DNA of 64,000 nt, from positions 1,054,001 through 1,118,000 of the forward strand of contig JAKULF010000001.1 of assembly GCA_022661535.1 (NCBI GenBank). Direction: 5' to 3'. The position numbers and the translations under genes are program-made. The notes below the pieces were generated by a model, which did no database searches, was not told where the DNA came from, and saw only the letters and a list, made by a program, of their open reading frames with translations. The DNA is from Eutypa lata (lineage: Eukaryota > Ascomycota > Sordariomycetes > Xylariales > Diatrypaceae). Positions 24,904 through 35,570 of the stretch are shown in pieces (positions within the stretch are counted from its first letter, which is position 1; each line of letters begins with the position of its first letter).

Positions 24904-25860
24904 TCAATCTTCGGTTGCATATCTGAAGCTCTTTTGCCATTTACTGAGTTCTGGGCGGTGGTAGACAACCGAGTCACGGTTCGTTATTCTTTTGGTGAAC
25001 CCTTTATGGTCTGATCTGTCATAACCTCTTAATCTTTCCGCGTACTGTAAACTGGGTTGGAAACGAGACCATATGTGCCGTCGAGGATGTTGGCTGTTCC
25101 AATCGTCGATCATGCTATCGAAAGTTGAGTAATCGCTTCCTGGTGTCTCTGGAACAAGGCCCATCTCAGACGCCTGCTCCACGCTGGCTGGCATCAAGTC
25201 CGGGTGTGGTGCTGTCTTAGCGCGGCTCAAGTCGAACAAGATACCATCAAGATAGTTGTTTGCATGAATGTCGTTGATCCATATCCCATTCTTGTGGTAG
25301 GAATGGATGTTTTTCATCATTTTTGGTATCATGCGTGGCAAGAACTTTGTCTCGCTATCGATGTAGCTCTTTACCAGTGCAAAAATTGGCATGTCTTTAT
25401 AAGCATCTGGCCGGTCGAATGGTTGCCCGGTATACACCTGGAGCTGACTTTCCTGTTCAGGGCTGAAGAGGATATACCCATGGCATTGGACTGAAAGATC
25501 CTCTCTTCCTACTTCCGCTAGTCGACCGTATGCTCTACATTCGTTGTAGAATGGGTGTAAATAATATAAAGCATCCAACTCGGTCCACAGTATTCCCTCA
25601 GGTGGGAATATAGGTTCTTCAGCATGCCCACCATCATACTCATACTATGACGTGTCATGGATTAGTAGCTCTTTCAAAACAGAAGTAGTGGGTGGCGGGA
25701 TCTGTACCACTTTCAGCACGAAAATCTTACCGTTAAGTCGGACTTTATATGCCGTCGCATCTTCACCGCCACCAAGTTTTTTGAGGAAGGAAATCTTTGC
25801 TGTTCCTTCAAGCTCAAAACGGCCCAGTTTTGGCCCCGGAATAGGAGGCAAACTAGCCAT
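24904..25860 (-). pseudogene. FTA2-type protein-kinase-like protein with an in-frame TAG
   Basis: Reading from an ATG at 25860 (MASLPPIPGPKLGRFELEG) the protein shows a glycine-rich loop and ATP lysine (FLKKLGGGEDATAYKV, IFVLKV). It then has LHPFYNECRAYGRL, the hallmark of the FTA2/Sim4-related fungal kinase-like family, GIWINDIHANNYLDGILFDL in place of the HRD/DFG region, and the family motif RAKTAPHP. A TAG at 25645-25647 interrupts HDTS*YEYDGG, but the frame continues unchanged on both sides and no intron of sensible size removes it. CAG-to-TAG at CpA would explain it. Without the stop the protein would be about 318 aa. The frame is also open upstream to an ATG at 26004, so an alternative longer N-terminus exists. 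Catalytic HRD is degenerate (IND), so activity is uncertain even without the stop. These genes are expanded in fungi and need not be kinetochore proteins. Confidence 0.7.
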
Positions 25861-26204
25861 TGTGTAGTTCTCAGTTGGTGATGGATTAAAATGAATCATA
25901 AGCGGAACAGGAACGTCTGAAAGAGTATCACTTACCTGCCGCATTATCATAAGTTGGGTTTCTTTGTTTGCTTTGTTTTTACAGGTGAGACATTTCATCG
26001 ACATGTCAAAAGAATTATCTCTATGTCATATTCTTTATTTACCTATATCAGTTCCGATATTATCTTTGAGAAGTTTATACATGGTGATTATTGCTAATGC
26101 AAGTAAAACATTCAGTGACGGACTAGTTTTAAGGTTATGAAAATTAATGATCGTTTTACAAAATGATTTGTAGAAAGCTATGGTTTGAATTATTCTTACC
26201 TCTG
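25861..26204. other. Spacer upstream of the kinase-like gene
   Basis: Contains the possible 48-residue N-terminal extension of the kinase-like frame (to 26004) and otherwise an A/T-leaning promoter region. It also holds the 3' flank of the 489-aa gene. No further feature is seen. Confidence 0.4.
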
Positions 26205-27674
26205 TTAAGGTAAGCCCATTCCAATTACTGCGTTTCCTTTGTTCGAACGCAATCTCCCTTTCCAAACACGTTTTCTAGGAGGCAGTTCCACATGATCGAC
26301 GACATCATCGATATCATCTGTCACTTTCCTTTTCAGTGCGTCTCTAATCATGACAACCCCACGCATGGCATATCCGGAGATTTCATCAAGTTCCGAATTC
26401 TTTCCCAAATCCCGCAGCTGTCTAATTGCCGAAAAGAAATCAACAGCGCAGGATTCCATCATTGTTGCGCACACTCCTTCTATCACCCTTTCGAACACCT
26501 CACTCGAGAGTTCTCTATCTTTCATCTGCTTCATTTCAGCGGGATCAAATCCAAATTTCGGAAGAATATCAGCTAGTGGGCATAATTCATCGCGTGTTCG
26601 TAATCCTCGATCTTCGTCGACGAAGGAAAACAGGACCCACGCCCATATCCCCATAACCGAGCCAAGTGGATTATGGGGCATATCTGGTTGCGTTGGGATG
26701 GATTTCCATTGCATCCCAAAACACGGGACATCACTGGTGTTCTTTTTACCTTCGTCAAGCTTGACAATGTAAAACCGGCAGAGGACAGTCTCTTTAGGAG
26801 TATACAAGAAGCTCCAGCTCGTATTGCTATTGAGACAATAATTGGCTTTCTGTCTCAACGGCCATTGAGCTTCCCCGCCCGCGAATTTTCCCCCAAGCTT
26901 TCTAGGAAGCCATGATGAAGTCCATTTGGAACTTAACTTATTTTCCCCAACTGCGATATACCTTTTTTCTTTACCTTTGATTAGAAGATATATACTCCAG
27001 TCCATTATACCTCTGGCCTTTGCCCGCACGTATTGGCTTTCATCAAGACTAGAATCGCTTTGCTCCATGAACCCCTCGATACCTTTCATCACCAGAGTAG
27101 TGTCTTCTGGGATACCGAGTTCTTCAGGCAGAGACTCCAGGCCTGCATTGACACAAGCCTGTATGATAGGTAACATGTAGGACTGTGCGACATGTTGAAT
27201 CTCAGCCTCTACTTTCGGTTTAAGATAGTGCTCTACATCAGTTGCCCTTCTTTTCATATTTGAACGACACTCAGAGGTTTCCATGTCGAAGGTGAAGCCA
27301 AAAGCGGTCTTAATAGTGTCGTAAGTACATTCGTCCATCTCTTCGACATGGGTTGGGAGAACCCTAGGCCACTTCCAATTCTTTGAGTTCGTTCCTTCTC
27401 TCTCATCCAACGTATTGTATTCAGGGACCTTTGACTGAAGCACATCTTGAACCGAGATATTAGTTACGGACTTATGCGCACGCTCGCATACATGTTGGAC
27501 TATACCATCGAAAAGTAGCTTTAGTATTCGCTCGTCTTCCAATGGTGGTTCCCCTATCTCTATCAGCTCCGCTGCTAGATCATCTCGATTTATTGACTGG
27601 AGGAAAGAAATATAATCCCCGGAAGGGACTGCCTCCAGCTTCTCCGCGACACTCAAAGCCTGCTTTTGTGCCAT
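26205..27674 (-). CDS. 489-aa protein of unknown family, possible PD-(D/E)XK-like nuclease core
   Basis: Single uninterrupted frame from ATG 27674 to a stop at 26205. I do not recognise a named family. Visible features are an acidic, largely helical N-terminal third (MAQKQALSVAEKLEAVPSGD) and a central segment GIMDWSIYLLIKGKEKRYIA followed at once by VGENK. The latter reads as Asp - beta strands - ExK and is compatible with a PD-(D/E)XK nuclease active site. The basic C-terminus (PPRKRVWKGRLRSNKG) is plausible for DNA binding or nuclear import. The nuclease idea is inference only. It is transcribed in the same direction as the kinase-like gene 345 bp downstream, and a decayed fragment of a paralogue lies at 30579-30780. 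Kinase-like and restriction-nuclease-like genes of this sort are common in accessory fungal DNA. Confidence 0.6.
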   Translation of the reverse strand: MAQKQALSVAEKLEAVPSGDYISFLQSINRDDLAAELIEIGEPPLEDERILKLLFDGIVQHVCERAHKSVTNISVQDVLQSKVPEYNTLDEREGTNSKNWKWPRVLPTHVEEMDECTYDTIKTAFGFTFDMETSECRSNMKRRATDVEHYLKPKVEAEIQHVAQSYMLPIIQACVNAGLESLPEELGIPEDTTLVMKGIEGFMEQSDSSLDESQYVRAKARGIMDWSIYLLIKGKEKRYIAVGENKLSSKWTSSWLPRKLGGKFAGGEAQWPLRQKANYCLNSNTSWSFLYTPKETVLCRFYIVKLDEGKKNTSDVPCFGMQWKSIPTQPDMPHNPLGSVMGIWAWVLFSFVDEDRGLRTRDELCPLADILPKFGFDPAEMKQMKDRELSSEVFERVIEGVCATMMESCAVDFFSAIRQLRDLGKNSELDEISGYAMRGVVMIRDALKRKVTDDIDDVVDHVELPPRKRVWKGRLRSNKGNAVIGMGLP

Positions 27675-28103
27675 TATATATGCCGACGATATTGGTATGT
27701 TCTATGTTCTTCCGTTACGACTGCTTGCTCCCTCGGCTATAGAATGGGAGGCATTGCTTGTTTATATAAGACACCTATCTCAAAACAACTTTTTTGAGCA
27801 TGAAAACTCTACAAAGAAACAGTTCGAGACACAAAGAGAGACATAGTCCGGGGGAGCTGAAAGGGCAAAGAGCTGTAAGTATAATACTTATTGTCATGAA
27901 TCGTGTACTCGAGGATTGTCAAAGGGCATAGGCGGCATTGAACGACGAAGGAGGAAAAGAAGTCGGAGATTATCAGGATGTAATATCAAGCCAAACTTCT
28001 ATTCACTCGACATCCTCTCCTGCATCTATCACATCAAAGTCGTCGCCTACATTCAGTAACCCCTATCCTTCATACCTGGTCCTCGAAATTGATATAGCTT
28101 CAT
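27675..28103. other. Spacer with promoter of the 489-aa gene
   Basis: Upstream region of the minus-strand 489-aa gene and downstream flank of the MFS gene, which ends at 28104. It contains the TATA-like site listed next. No other gene is seen. Confidence 0.4.
27762..27770 (-). promoter_or_regulatory. TATA-like element for the 489-aa gene
   Basis: The minus strand reads CTTATATAAAC about 90 bp upstream of the ATG at 27674, a reasonable fungal TATA position. Sequence match only. Confidence 0.35.
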
Positions 28104-29900
28104 TTAGAGAGTATACCTAAACAAAGGCGAGTGTTCTCCCATCTCACCCAACTCAGTTGGCGTACACTCAGACTGGATCCGCGCCACATCCATCTGATCC
28201 CTCTTCGAATTTTCCCTCCGCATGAGCCACCAATGGATGGTTGCGGGGATCATCGCGCCGAGGACCGTAGCACCGACCGAGAACCCGAAGCCTAGGGGGT
28301 AGACAGGCGCTTGGTCTGCAAGATATATATTAGAGCCGATACTACCGCCACCGACAGAACCAAACAGCATGAGAATCCCGATAGACGCAGCTCGCTTAGA
28401 CGGGTTGACTACGTTGACGGACGTCCAAGCACCGACGATCGGCGCCTGTGCGCTGTATCCGGCGGCGGCGAGGAAGATAGCGAAGTAGGACACGCCAGAC
28501 AGGTTAGAGTAGTGGACAGTAATCCAGAGGGTGATGATACCGACGAGACCGAGCGTATAACTGAACATTATGGATAAATATCGGCGTTGGAAGCGGTCAC
28601 TCATCCAGCCGACGAATACGGTGACACAGGTAGCAAAAATGTAGGGAGGTGTCGTCATAGCCTGGGCTTTGACGGCCGAGTATCCCAAGTTCTTGACCAT
28701 AGTCGGCAAAGTATATGATAGACTGTAGGTAGGCACTGACCCGCCGAACCAGAACATCAGCATCAGGAGATACGTCTTGCGATCTTTAGCGGCATCCAAG
28801 ACGTCGCTCCAGCGGAAGACGTATGTGGGGGAGTCTGGTCCGTTGCAGAACTGCACTCGGAGCTTCGCGTACTCGATTTCTTCGCTCGAAAGCCACTTAG
28901 GCGTCTTTGTCGGTCCGTATTGGTGAGGGAAGTGTCTGTGACATGGGTTAACAGGATACCCCGGAGTACCTGCGAAATCACTATACTCACGGGAGAAGTA
29001 AGGCAGCCATAAGACCAGCCGCCATCGTGATTAAGCCTTCAATCAAGAAAAGCCATTTCCATGCTCGCCAACCGTGAGCGCCGTCAAGATTGCCCACCCC
29101 ATAAGCAATGACTCCGCCGAATGCACCTGCCGCAGTGTTGGCGCCATAGAAAATGGCCATTCTTAGGGATCGTTAGTGAGTTGTCATTCAACGACAATAC
29201 GTTTGAGACTCACCTAGTGGCCAGCTCTTGGGGTGTGTACCACATAGAGAGGATAAAGTAGCTACCGGGATAAAAGCCGGCCTCCGTAAGGCCCAACACC
29301 AAACGAATCGCGACATACGATCCGTAGTTCGAGACAAGACATGTAAGAGTCGTGACCAAGCCCCAAGCAGTAACTATAATTGGAAACCAGATCTTAGGTC
29401 CCAACCGACGCAAGACAACATTGGATACCGGCTCGCAGAGTCCGTAGGTGAAGAAGAGATACATCAGGGCCAGATTGAACTGGGTGTTTGTCATGCCGAC
29501 ATCCTCGAGGAACCCGAAGAGCTATTCCGCTGTAAGTTCAACATATTAAACCAGACCGGATAATCATGACGGGGACGGACCTTGGCATTTCCAGCGTTAC
29601 TCTTGTCCAGGGAACACATCAAATAGAGGAAACTCAGAGTAGGGAGCAATCTCCAGTCCACTACATAGTTGTCAGTCAGCCAATTCTGGTAGGATTCAGG
29701 GGTTAGCACTCACATTTTCGGATAAGCTTTGCCCGTCTTTCTCCTTCGAACTTGTGGTGTAACTCCAAATATCTCCCGTATTCTTCGCTGTGAGAATTCC
29801 CATGTTCCTTTGTCACATCCTTGGCTGTGGTTTCAGATCTCTGCGTATCTTTCTTCCTAGCATCATAGATCGAAGCCGACTCAGGGGAGATGCTCATCAT
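28104..29900 (-). CDS. MFS transporter, anion:cation symporter (allantoate permease-like) family
   Basis: Five exons, read 29900-29714, 29660-29581, 29521-29214, 29161-28991 and 28935-28104, give 525 aa with every junction in phase. Introns are 52-59 nt with GTGAGT or GTCCGT donors. Landmarks are RKLDWRLLPTLSFLYLMCSL followed by DKSNAGNAK (first transmembrane helix of Dal5/Tna1-type carriers), NTQFNLALMYLFFTYGLCEP, GLTEAGFYPG, and a second half with FWFGGSVPTYSLSYTLP and TPPYIFATCVTVF. The family imports organic anions or vitamins (allantoate, nicotinate, pantothenate and others) across the plasma membrane by proton symport. The substrate here cannot be told. An in-frame ATG at 29957 would add 19 residues; the 29900 start (MSISPESASIYD) is chosen by length. 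This is the only clearly intact multi-exon gene of the accessory zone. Confidence 0.85.
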
Positions 29901-30578
29901 GAAAATAATATTTTTCCAACTTTCTTCTACGTGAACATCCCTTTCTATGTCATACAATTTGACCAGATCACCCTATGACGACTAGGTAAGATCTTATATG
30001 AATATCTGATTGCTATTAGTCCAGCTTTGACGGTTAGTCAGCACCTTGCGTCCGGATGCAATATTATCACACGCTTAAACGCCACCATAGGTAATGCCGT
30101 GCAATATCCAGCAGTTGACGACAGTAGAAAGCCGGAGATCACCTAAGCCTTGATGATAGTGGTGGATCCGGGCGCCATTCCTGGTGGAGATACGGCTGTC
30201 GATGATACAACCGGCATTATACTCTGACATTTGTTGGTTCTCATTGGCCCCGTGCCATTCTTGAAGGGACTATCATATTACTCACGTCAATCCGATAGCA
30301 GTGAGACCAATCGATTACTTTCCACGACACATGATTCGGAGGTTTATTCCTAATGCGATCGGGCTGACTCAAGCTGGAAGCACCGCGATGCAAGATTCAG
30401 AGTGATGGCGTCAAACCTCCCAAATGCCGACATCACCATTGCCCTGTCATAATTAGACACAATTTGGTGCTGTGAAAATCCAGCCAAATAAATATAAATG
30501 TCGAGACTTTCAATTGTCATATATAGAATGGAAGCACTCAGACTTCGGTCATCGGCTCTTCGAAAACCATCGATACCA
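29901..30578. other. Spacer upstream of the MFS gene
   Basis: Promoter region of the MFS gene at its left end. The rest is normal-composition DNA in which I see no gene or RNA. Confidence 0.4.
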
Positions 30579-30780
30579 TTACTGCCGCAACAGATCCGTG
30601 AGCGCGGTATCTCTGGTCATCAGATTGGCAAGGAAATAAGAACTAATTGGCTGACAATAACCTGTTTTAGAGGTAAACAAGAAGATCCAGCTGGTGTTGC
30701 CCTCGATAGAGCGTCCTCAAGTAAAGGCGAGGGGGCTAATACCGAGTTCCTAGGCAATGAAAATGGTCAGTGTATCATAT
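30579..30780 (-). pseudogene. Decayed fragment related to the 489-aa gene
   Basis: The minus-strand frame reads EGNTSWIFLFTSKTGYCQ, which matches SNTSWSFLYTPKETVLCR in the 489-aa protein. Upstream, after a TGA and a TAA, TIFIA*ELGI lies where the paralogue has RYIAVGENKL. At DNA level the strings ACAAGAAG-TCCAGCT around 30678-30694 and 26804-26821 match as well. No start and several stops, so this is a relic. The homology is short and was seen by eye. Confidence 0.5.
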
Positions 30781-31027
30781 GAATTAACGACGTAATACGC
30801 ATAATACAACAACGTTTGATCATGATAAATGGTAGCTTGCAGTTTGAAAGCTTGATCTTAATGGTCTAGTGTTTCCGTCTTGAAATATTTTGTTCATACA
30901 TATGCCTTGATATAGTCGATACGTGGTTTAACATATCTACATTTATTAATCGTCATCCTAAAACTCAAATCTCATGGTTATTACTCCTTCTTCCCAAGTA
31001 TATGTCACCCTGTGACATTCTTGCCTA

Positions 31028-32339
31028 TCATGACTCTTTCCAAGCTATCCAAGCAATAATGAGCTGAAGCAAGCCAGTGATGAATGAGAGAAAACCAAAG
31101 AGAGCGGCTAAGAATAGACCAGCGATAGCCACCGTCAGGGCATTCCTATCCGACTTGTGCCTCTCAAACCAAGATACCAAGACATTTGTAGGTGGCGGAC
31201 AGTCCACGATCTCGTAGAGCTTTGTGATCCGGTCTCCCCAGTAGACAAATGTGAAGTCAGCTGGAATCTGTCGAACGTTTTCGACCCAAAGCACCTCTTT
31301 ATCAAAATTTTGCTTCCGGACCAACCTTCTGAGGAGTGTCTCGGAACGTTCATTTCCTAGTACTTCAATTGGAAAGAGAATTTCATGCAATGACACTAGA
31401 GTCTCAAATAGAAGGCGCGGAGGTAATGTGCCCCTATTCACATAGAATATGAGCAAATGTATTAGAAGAGAAAGCTAGCGTTACTTTAACTCACATCTTG
31501 AAACTCTCCTCAAAGCTCGCATTTAAGTCAAGATCTCTTGACCGCTTCAGTTGCGCCCTCAGAAATGCTGCTTGATGGAACACTTTGATAGTCCTCTGCT
31601 GAGGGTTGTAGAGCAAATGTTCGAGTAGATTGTCTGTACTTTTGATCGTCATGCCGTAACGTTTCACAAGCTTCCAGGCTTTGAACGCCTTTTTGTGGCG
31701 CAGGGCGTGTGAATTCCTAGCAACTTGCTCCGATGACGTACACTGGGAAAATGATACTCTCAGAAAGTCGACAAATCTCTGATTGGCTTCCCACTTCACC
31801 AAGCAGGGATTCTCGTTTCGGATACCACCAGCAGAGTGATCCTTGAGCGAACAGTCAATCAAGAATGCAGCTTTTACCACCAGTCTAGTCACGTATTCGT
31901 CTTCTTGTTGACTGCTGCTTTTGCATCCCGGCCAGGCTGTCCTCACCCACTTCTCTCGAGTCAGCATCGGACTGTCGCGTAATATTGAGACCCCTTCAAT
32001 AACATCTTCATAGCTACGAAGCACAGGAGTGTCAACGTCTATGGCGACATCACCGAGACTTGATGGGCAAAGAACAGAAACGTAGTGGTCAAAAAATGAT
32101 TTTAACTCGGACATATTGTCCGGGCTTGAGTATGCGCCATTCCCAAAGAGACAACGAGCGATCTGTTGTTTCTCTTCCCCAGTTGAAGTGAACATCGCAT
32201 GGAGGGAGTCAAGATACAGGTCGCTTTTTATATATAGCAGTTTGAAGGGTGGAAATCGAATGTGGGGGTATCGAAGTCTGAGAGGTTTCAATCTCCTTTT
32301 GTCTACGGAATATTATTCAGGAGCCAGCACTATAGGCAT
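31028..32339 (-). pseudogene. Fungal membrane-anchored protein of unknown function, with an early in-frame TAA
   Basis: Exons 32291-31495 and 31433-31028 join in phase (AT|G) across a 61-nt intron with a GTGAGT donor. They give FEESFKMGTLPPRLLFETLV, and a region ending VYWGDRITKLYEIVDCPPPT, VSWFERHKSDRNAL and a hydrophobic C-terminus (VAIAGLFLAALFGFL, ITGLLQLIIAWIAW). This C-terminal plan (WG-RL-LY, basic loop, one or two transmembrane helices) recurs in large sets of uncharacterised fungal proteins. The frame has no ATG before residue about 32 (HAMFTS), but the same frame extends upstream through a TAA at 32313-32315 to an ATG at 32339 (MPIVLAPE*YSVDKRRLKPL). A CAA-to-TAA change at CpA would explain the stop. 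It is therefore either recently disabled or starts from the internal ATG. It faces the protease-like gene across 385 bp. Confidence 0.55.
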
Positions 32340-32724
32340 ATGAGTATGCCTAAGGCGCAGCCTTGAAGAAAGCCTGCCCAAATGTGCAGAAACACAACCA
32401 CTGAGTCTTAGATTTAGCGAATCAGAGACCACTTGAGATATAGGACTGCATCGGCATAATATCGATTGCAGCGATCTCTCTACGATTGCGACTATTAATT
32501 CCTATCTCGCTTCGATATCCATCTGGTTTAAAACATTTTATTATATTACTAGTTTATTTATCAGGCATTTTCCCTCTTCCTTCATCTACAACTGTTTATC
32601 AAATGACGTTATCGAACCTAGCAATATTTATACGCAATGAAGTCGCAGTAAAGAGCATTGCGGACCAAGTAAACCATTGGTAACCTAATAGCCAAAGAAC
32701 TCGGTACGGACAAATGAACAACCC
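32340..32724. other. Divergent promoter region
   Basis: The 385-bp spacer between the minus-strand membrane protein and the plus-strand protease-like gene, A/T-leaning around 32530-32560. No distinct motif is recognised. Confidence 0.4.
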
Positions 32725-35112
32725 ATGATCGACTCTTTCCGGTTTCGACCCCGAGGGGCTGCAGACCTGACGACTTCAAATACTTGCAATTGTGTCAATT
32801 CTGTCACAAACCCTAATGAACGAATGTATTTCTCTCATGTTTGCCACCAGGAGAGCGTCAGAGGAAACAATATTAGCACCAAGCTTGAACACCAGGACGC
32901 CGGTCCAGTTGCGAGCGAATCGAATCCGCCTCGATCACAGAGCCCAACACGAACAAAGTCTACTACCGCCTTAGAGCTCCCAACCCAACATGACACGCTA
33001 TCGTCAACTACTCCTACAGCAACAGTCAATTCAAACTCGGGCCATGTTGATCCACCTGCACTGGGTGTCAATAGACCAAAAACTGCATATCTTGAATCGA
33101 AAGGCATTACATTGGCAAATGGTAAAGCGACTCAAAACGTAAACCCTGTCGTAAGCTCAGATGCCAGAACAAATGCACCGACGTTCGTTAAGATAGACCC
33201 CCCCATCTCTTCCAAGGCGCAGTGCAAATACCTGGAGTCAGCCCCCCTATCTTTGTCTACCCTCACAGCCAGTCAACTATCCCAGAGGTGTACCGGGATA
33301 GATACATTGAAGTCAAGAACATGTTTAGCAAGAACGTTGAGATACACCTAAGCGAAAGTTCACAGGACATAGACTACGTTCTCAAGATGTGTGGCCCATC
33401 CGAAGAGGACTTCCACCCATCAATCCTGGTATTCTGCCGTACCGTTCACTTCAAACGCCTCCAAAAAATCCTTCGAAGCAAACAGCTGGCTCCTCAGTAC
33501 CTTCTCCGCAAAACAACCCCCAGATTCTCTTTGAATCGCTGGTTGATGAGGTCACCACCGATACTTGATAACAAACCTCTCTTCAACATCTACTTCTGGA
33601 GTGCACAGAGACCTAGAAACTTGCTCGGCACTGGGCATACCGAGGTTTCTGTCCGGCGTGAAAGATTATCTACACTTCCTATGGGCTCTATGTTAAATTC
33701 CTATCCGCAGATTTCTGGGTCCCGTATATACGCCGGCCGAAGCGATAGGCAATTGTGCACCATAGGGTGTGCATTACAGATAGGGTCGGAGCTATACGGC
33801 TTGACTGCGGCCCATGCTCTGGCTCGTGAAACTGGTGTAAATCCGGAATACTCTAGCTCAGTGCGAACTGCTGTAGAAGACCGGGTACTACCAACACCTT
33901 CACCCGAGGCGGAGAATGAGGACTCAGATATGTCTGACTTCGTATCTGACGTATCCTATGATGACCTTGTCAGTGACCAAACTACTAAGACAGAAGAAAG
34001 CGAAGAGGATGAAGGTGTCATACTAGCAAGATATGCTGCGAAAGAAGATATTTCATTTGATAATTTAGCCTATTCTCTCAAGGGACAAGAAAGAGAACCA
34101 GGAGGTCGACCCTCGAGACAAACAAATTTGGCACCTACTTCGCTCATATTACCTCCGAGTCAACGAAGTACGATACCAAGGCCAACGGCCTCTCTTGCTG
34201 ACTGCGGGGAGAGAACCTGGCAGGCGACACGCGCGATTGTGCCTCGCTATAACAGTCATTGGGAACCCCACAAAGGAGACTTTGATTGGGCGCTCATCAA
34301 CCTGTCTAAGGAGGACTATATATGTCCAGACGCTTTTATTGATTATATCCCTACCTTCTTTGAGACCGTTGACTCCAAAGACCAATACGATGGGGTACAC
34401 GTCCTTGTAATCACATCGCTGCATAGGGTTAAGGTAGGAAGGCTTCAGTTCGTACCCGCCTTCATTGGAGGAATTACCATAGGGAAACAAACTCGAATGT
34501 GAGTCTCATAATGTTTCCGGGCCACGGTAAGAATCCCGGCCACTTTAAAATCAGTTCTAACATATGCCACAGAACTCGTCCGTGGTGATTCTGGGTCAAT
34601 AGTTGTTTCATACACTCGATCTACTGTCTACGGCCATGTCACTGCCTCCAACCCACTAGGGGAGGTCTATGTCAGCCCTTTGAGGGATACAATTGATGAA
34701 ATACAAGCTTTCATGGAAAACGACGTCATATTACGTCGACCTACACAAATCGCTGCTAGAGCAATACCACTTGGTCCGTTGAGCCAAGGAGGTGTGGTTG
34801 TGAAAACAGCCCTATTAGACATGTTATTGCAGAGCTGGGATGGACTTGATGAACTGGCCAAAAGGTTTTGGGTCGGTTTAGCAGACAACGGAACACTCCT
34901 AAGAGAAACTGAATACCGGCCCATTTTATCAAATCGCCTAAGTAATCGTGTAAGTATCTATACCATATATTTATAACTTGCAATAGAGGCTAACTATAGT
35001 AAAAGTCACATATATTTGAGTTTCGCAGGGACCAGGAGTTATTGAGGGTATACAAGGAGTTATTGAAAAAAGTCCAGCGCCTGTGTCTTCGGCAAAAGAA
35101 TATTATTATTAA
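32725..35112 (+). pseudogene. Chymotrypsin-fold serine protease-like gene with frame lesions
   Basis: The three catalytic motifs of a trypsin-like protease appear in order: LYGLTAAHALA (His, about 33797-33829), GDFDWALINL (Asp, about 34278-34307) and ELVRGDSGSIVV (Ser, about 34572-34608). The N-terminal ~160 codons from ATG 32725 are Ser/Thr/Pro-rich and disordered. They continue into the protease frame only if the C7 run at 33198-33204 is one base longer. Between the Asp and Ser motifs the frame meets TGA at 34500-34502 and TAA at 34509-34511. A well-formed intron (GTGAGT at 34499, TTCTAAC, CCACAG at 34572) covers them, but its 74-nt length leaves the wrong phase for GDSGS, whereas reading straight through keeps the right phase. 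A further intron from about 34951 probably leads to the end at 35112. So it is probably a pseudogene, though base errors in the sequence could produce part of this. There is no signal peptide, so any product would be intracellular. The substrate is unknown. Confidence 0.6.
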
Positions 35113-35570
35113 GTCCTGATAGACAAATAAAACCGCCTTAAGCTCTTATTAACGCCATTTCTACACTTTGTATGAGGTTTCAGTTTAATGGTTTTTTTGC
35201 TTTTATCTATGTCCTTTTAAAACAGGTATGCTGGATAGTTTGGAAAAACGAATATGTTGTTAACAGACGATTGAATATTTGGCTAATGGCTTCTCAAGCA
35301 GAGCGTTCTCCTTGGCCAAACACAAAAAGAATATCACTATTACAAGCGATGAGATGGACAAAGATGATGGTGGTATATTCCAGCAAAGTTAACGACCGAC
35401 AGTAAAGACCCCTTCAGGTTCTCCCTCTAATCTGAAATCACAATGTTCCCATCCTCCTCATTGGCCCCTGTCTACTAAAAGTGTAAGGGAAAATGTTGCA
35501 TCATATTAGATGGATGTTTAAAACTAGTAGTTACCTATGGCTTAGCTATCGCCGAGTAGCTTGAGAGTCG
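35113..35570. other. Convergent spacer
   Basis: Lies between the 3' ends of the protease-like gene (plus) and the 258-aa gene (minus). The plus-strand 77-codon frame at 35172-35405 has no family signature and is not called. Confidence 0.35.

Noticed and set aside
33198..33204. Programmed frameshift at the C7 run
   Set aside because: No stimulatory structure or known fungal precedent seen; a simple indel or sequencing error is more likely, especially with further lesions downstream.
34499..34572. Normal 74-nt intron between Asp and Ser motifs of the protease-like gene
   Set aside because: Splice signals are good, but the resulting phase gives a stop before GDSGS, so it cannot by itself yield a working protease.
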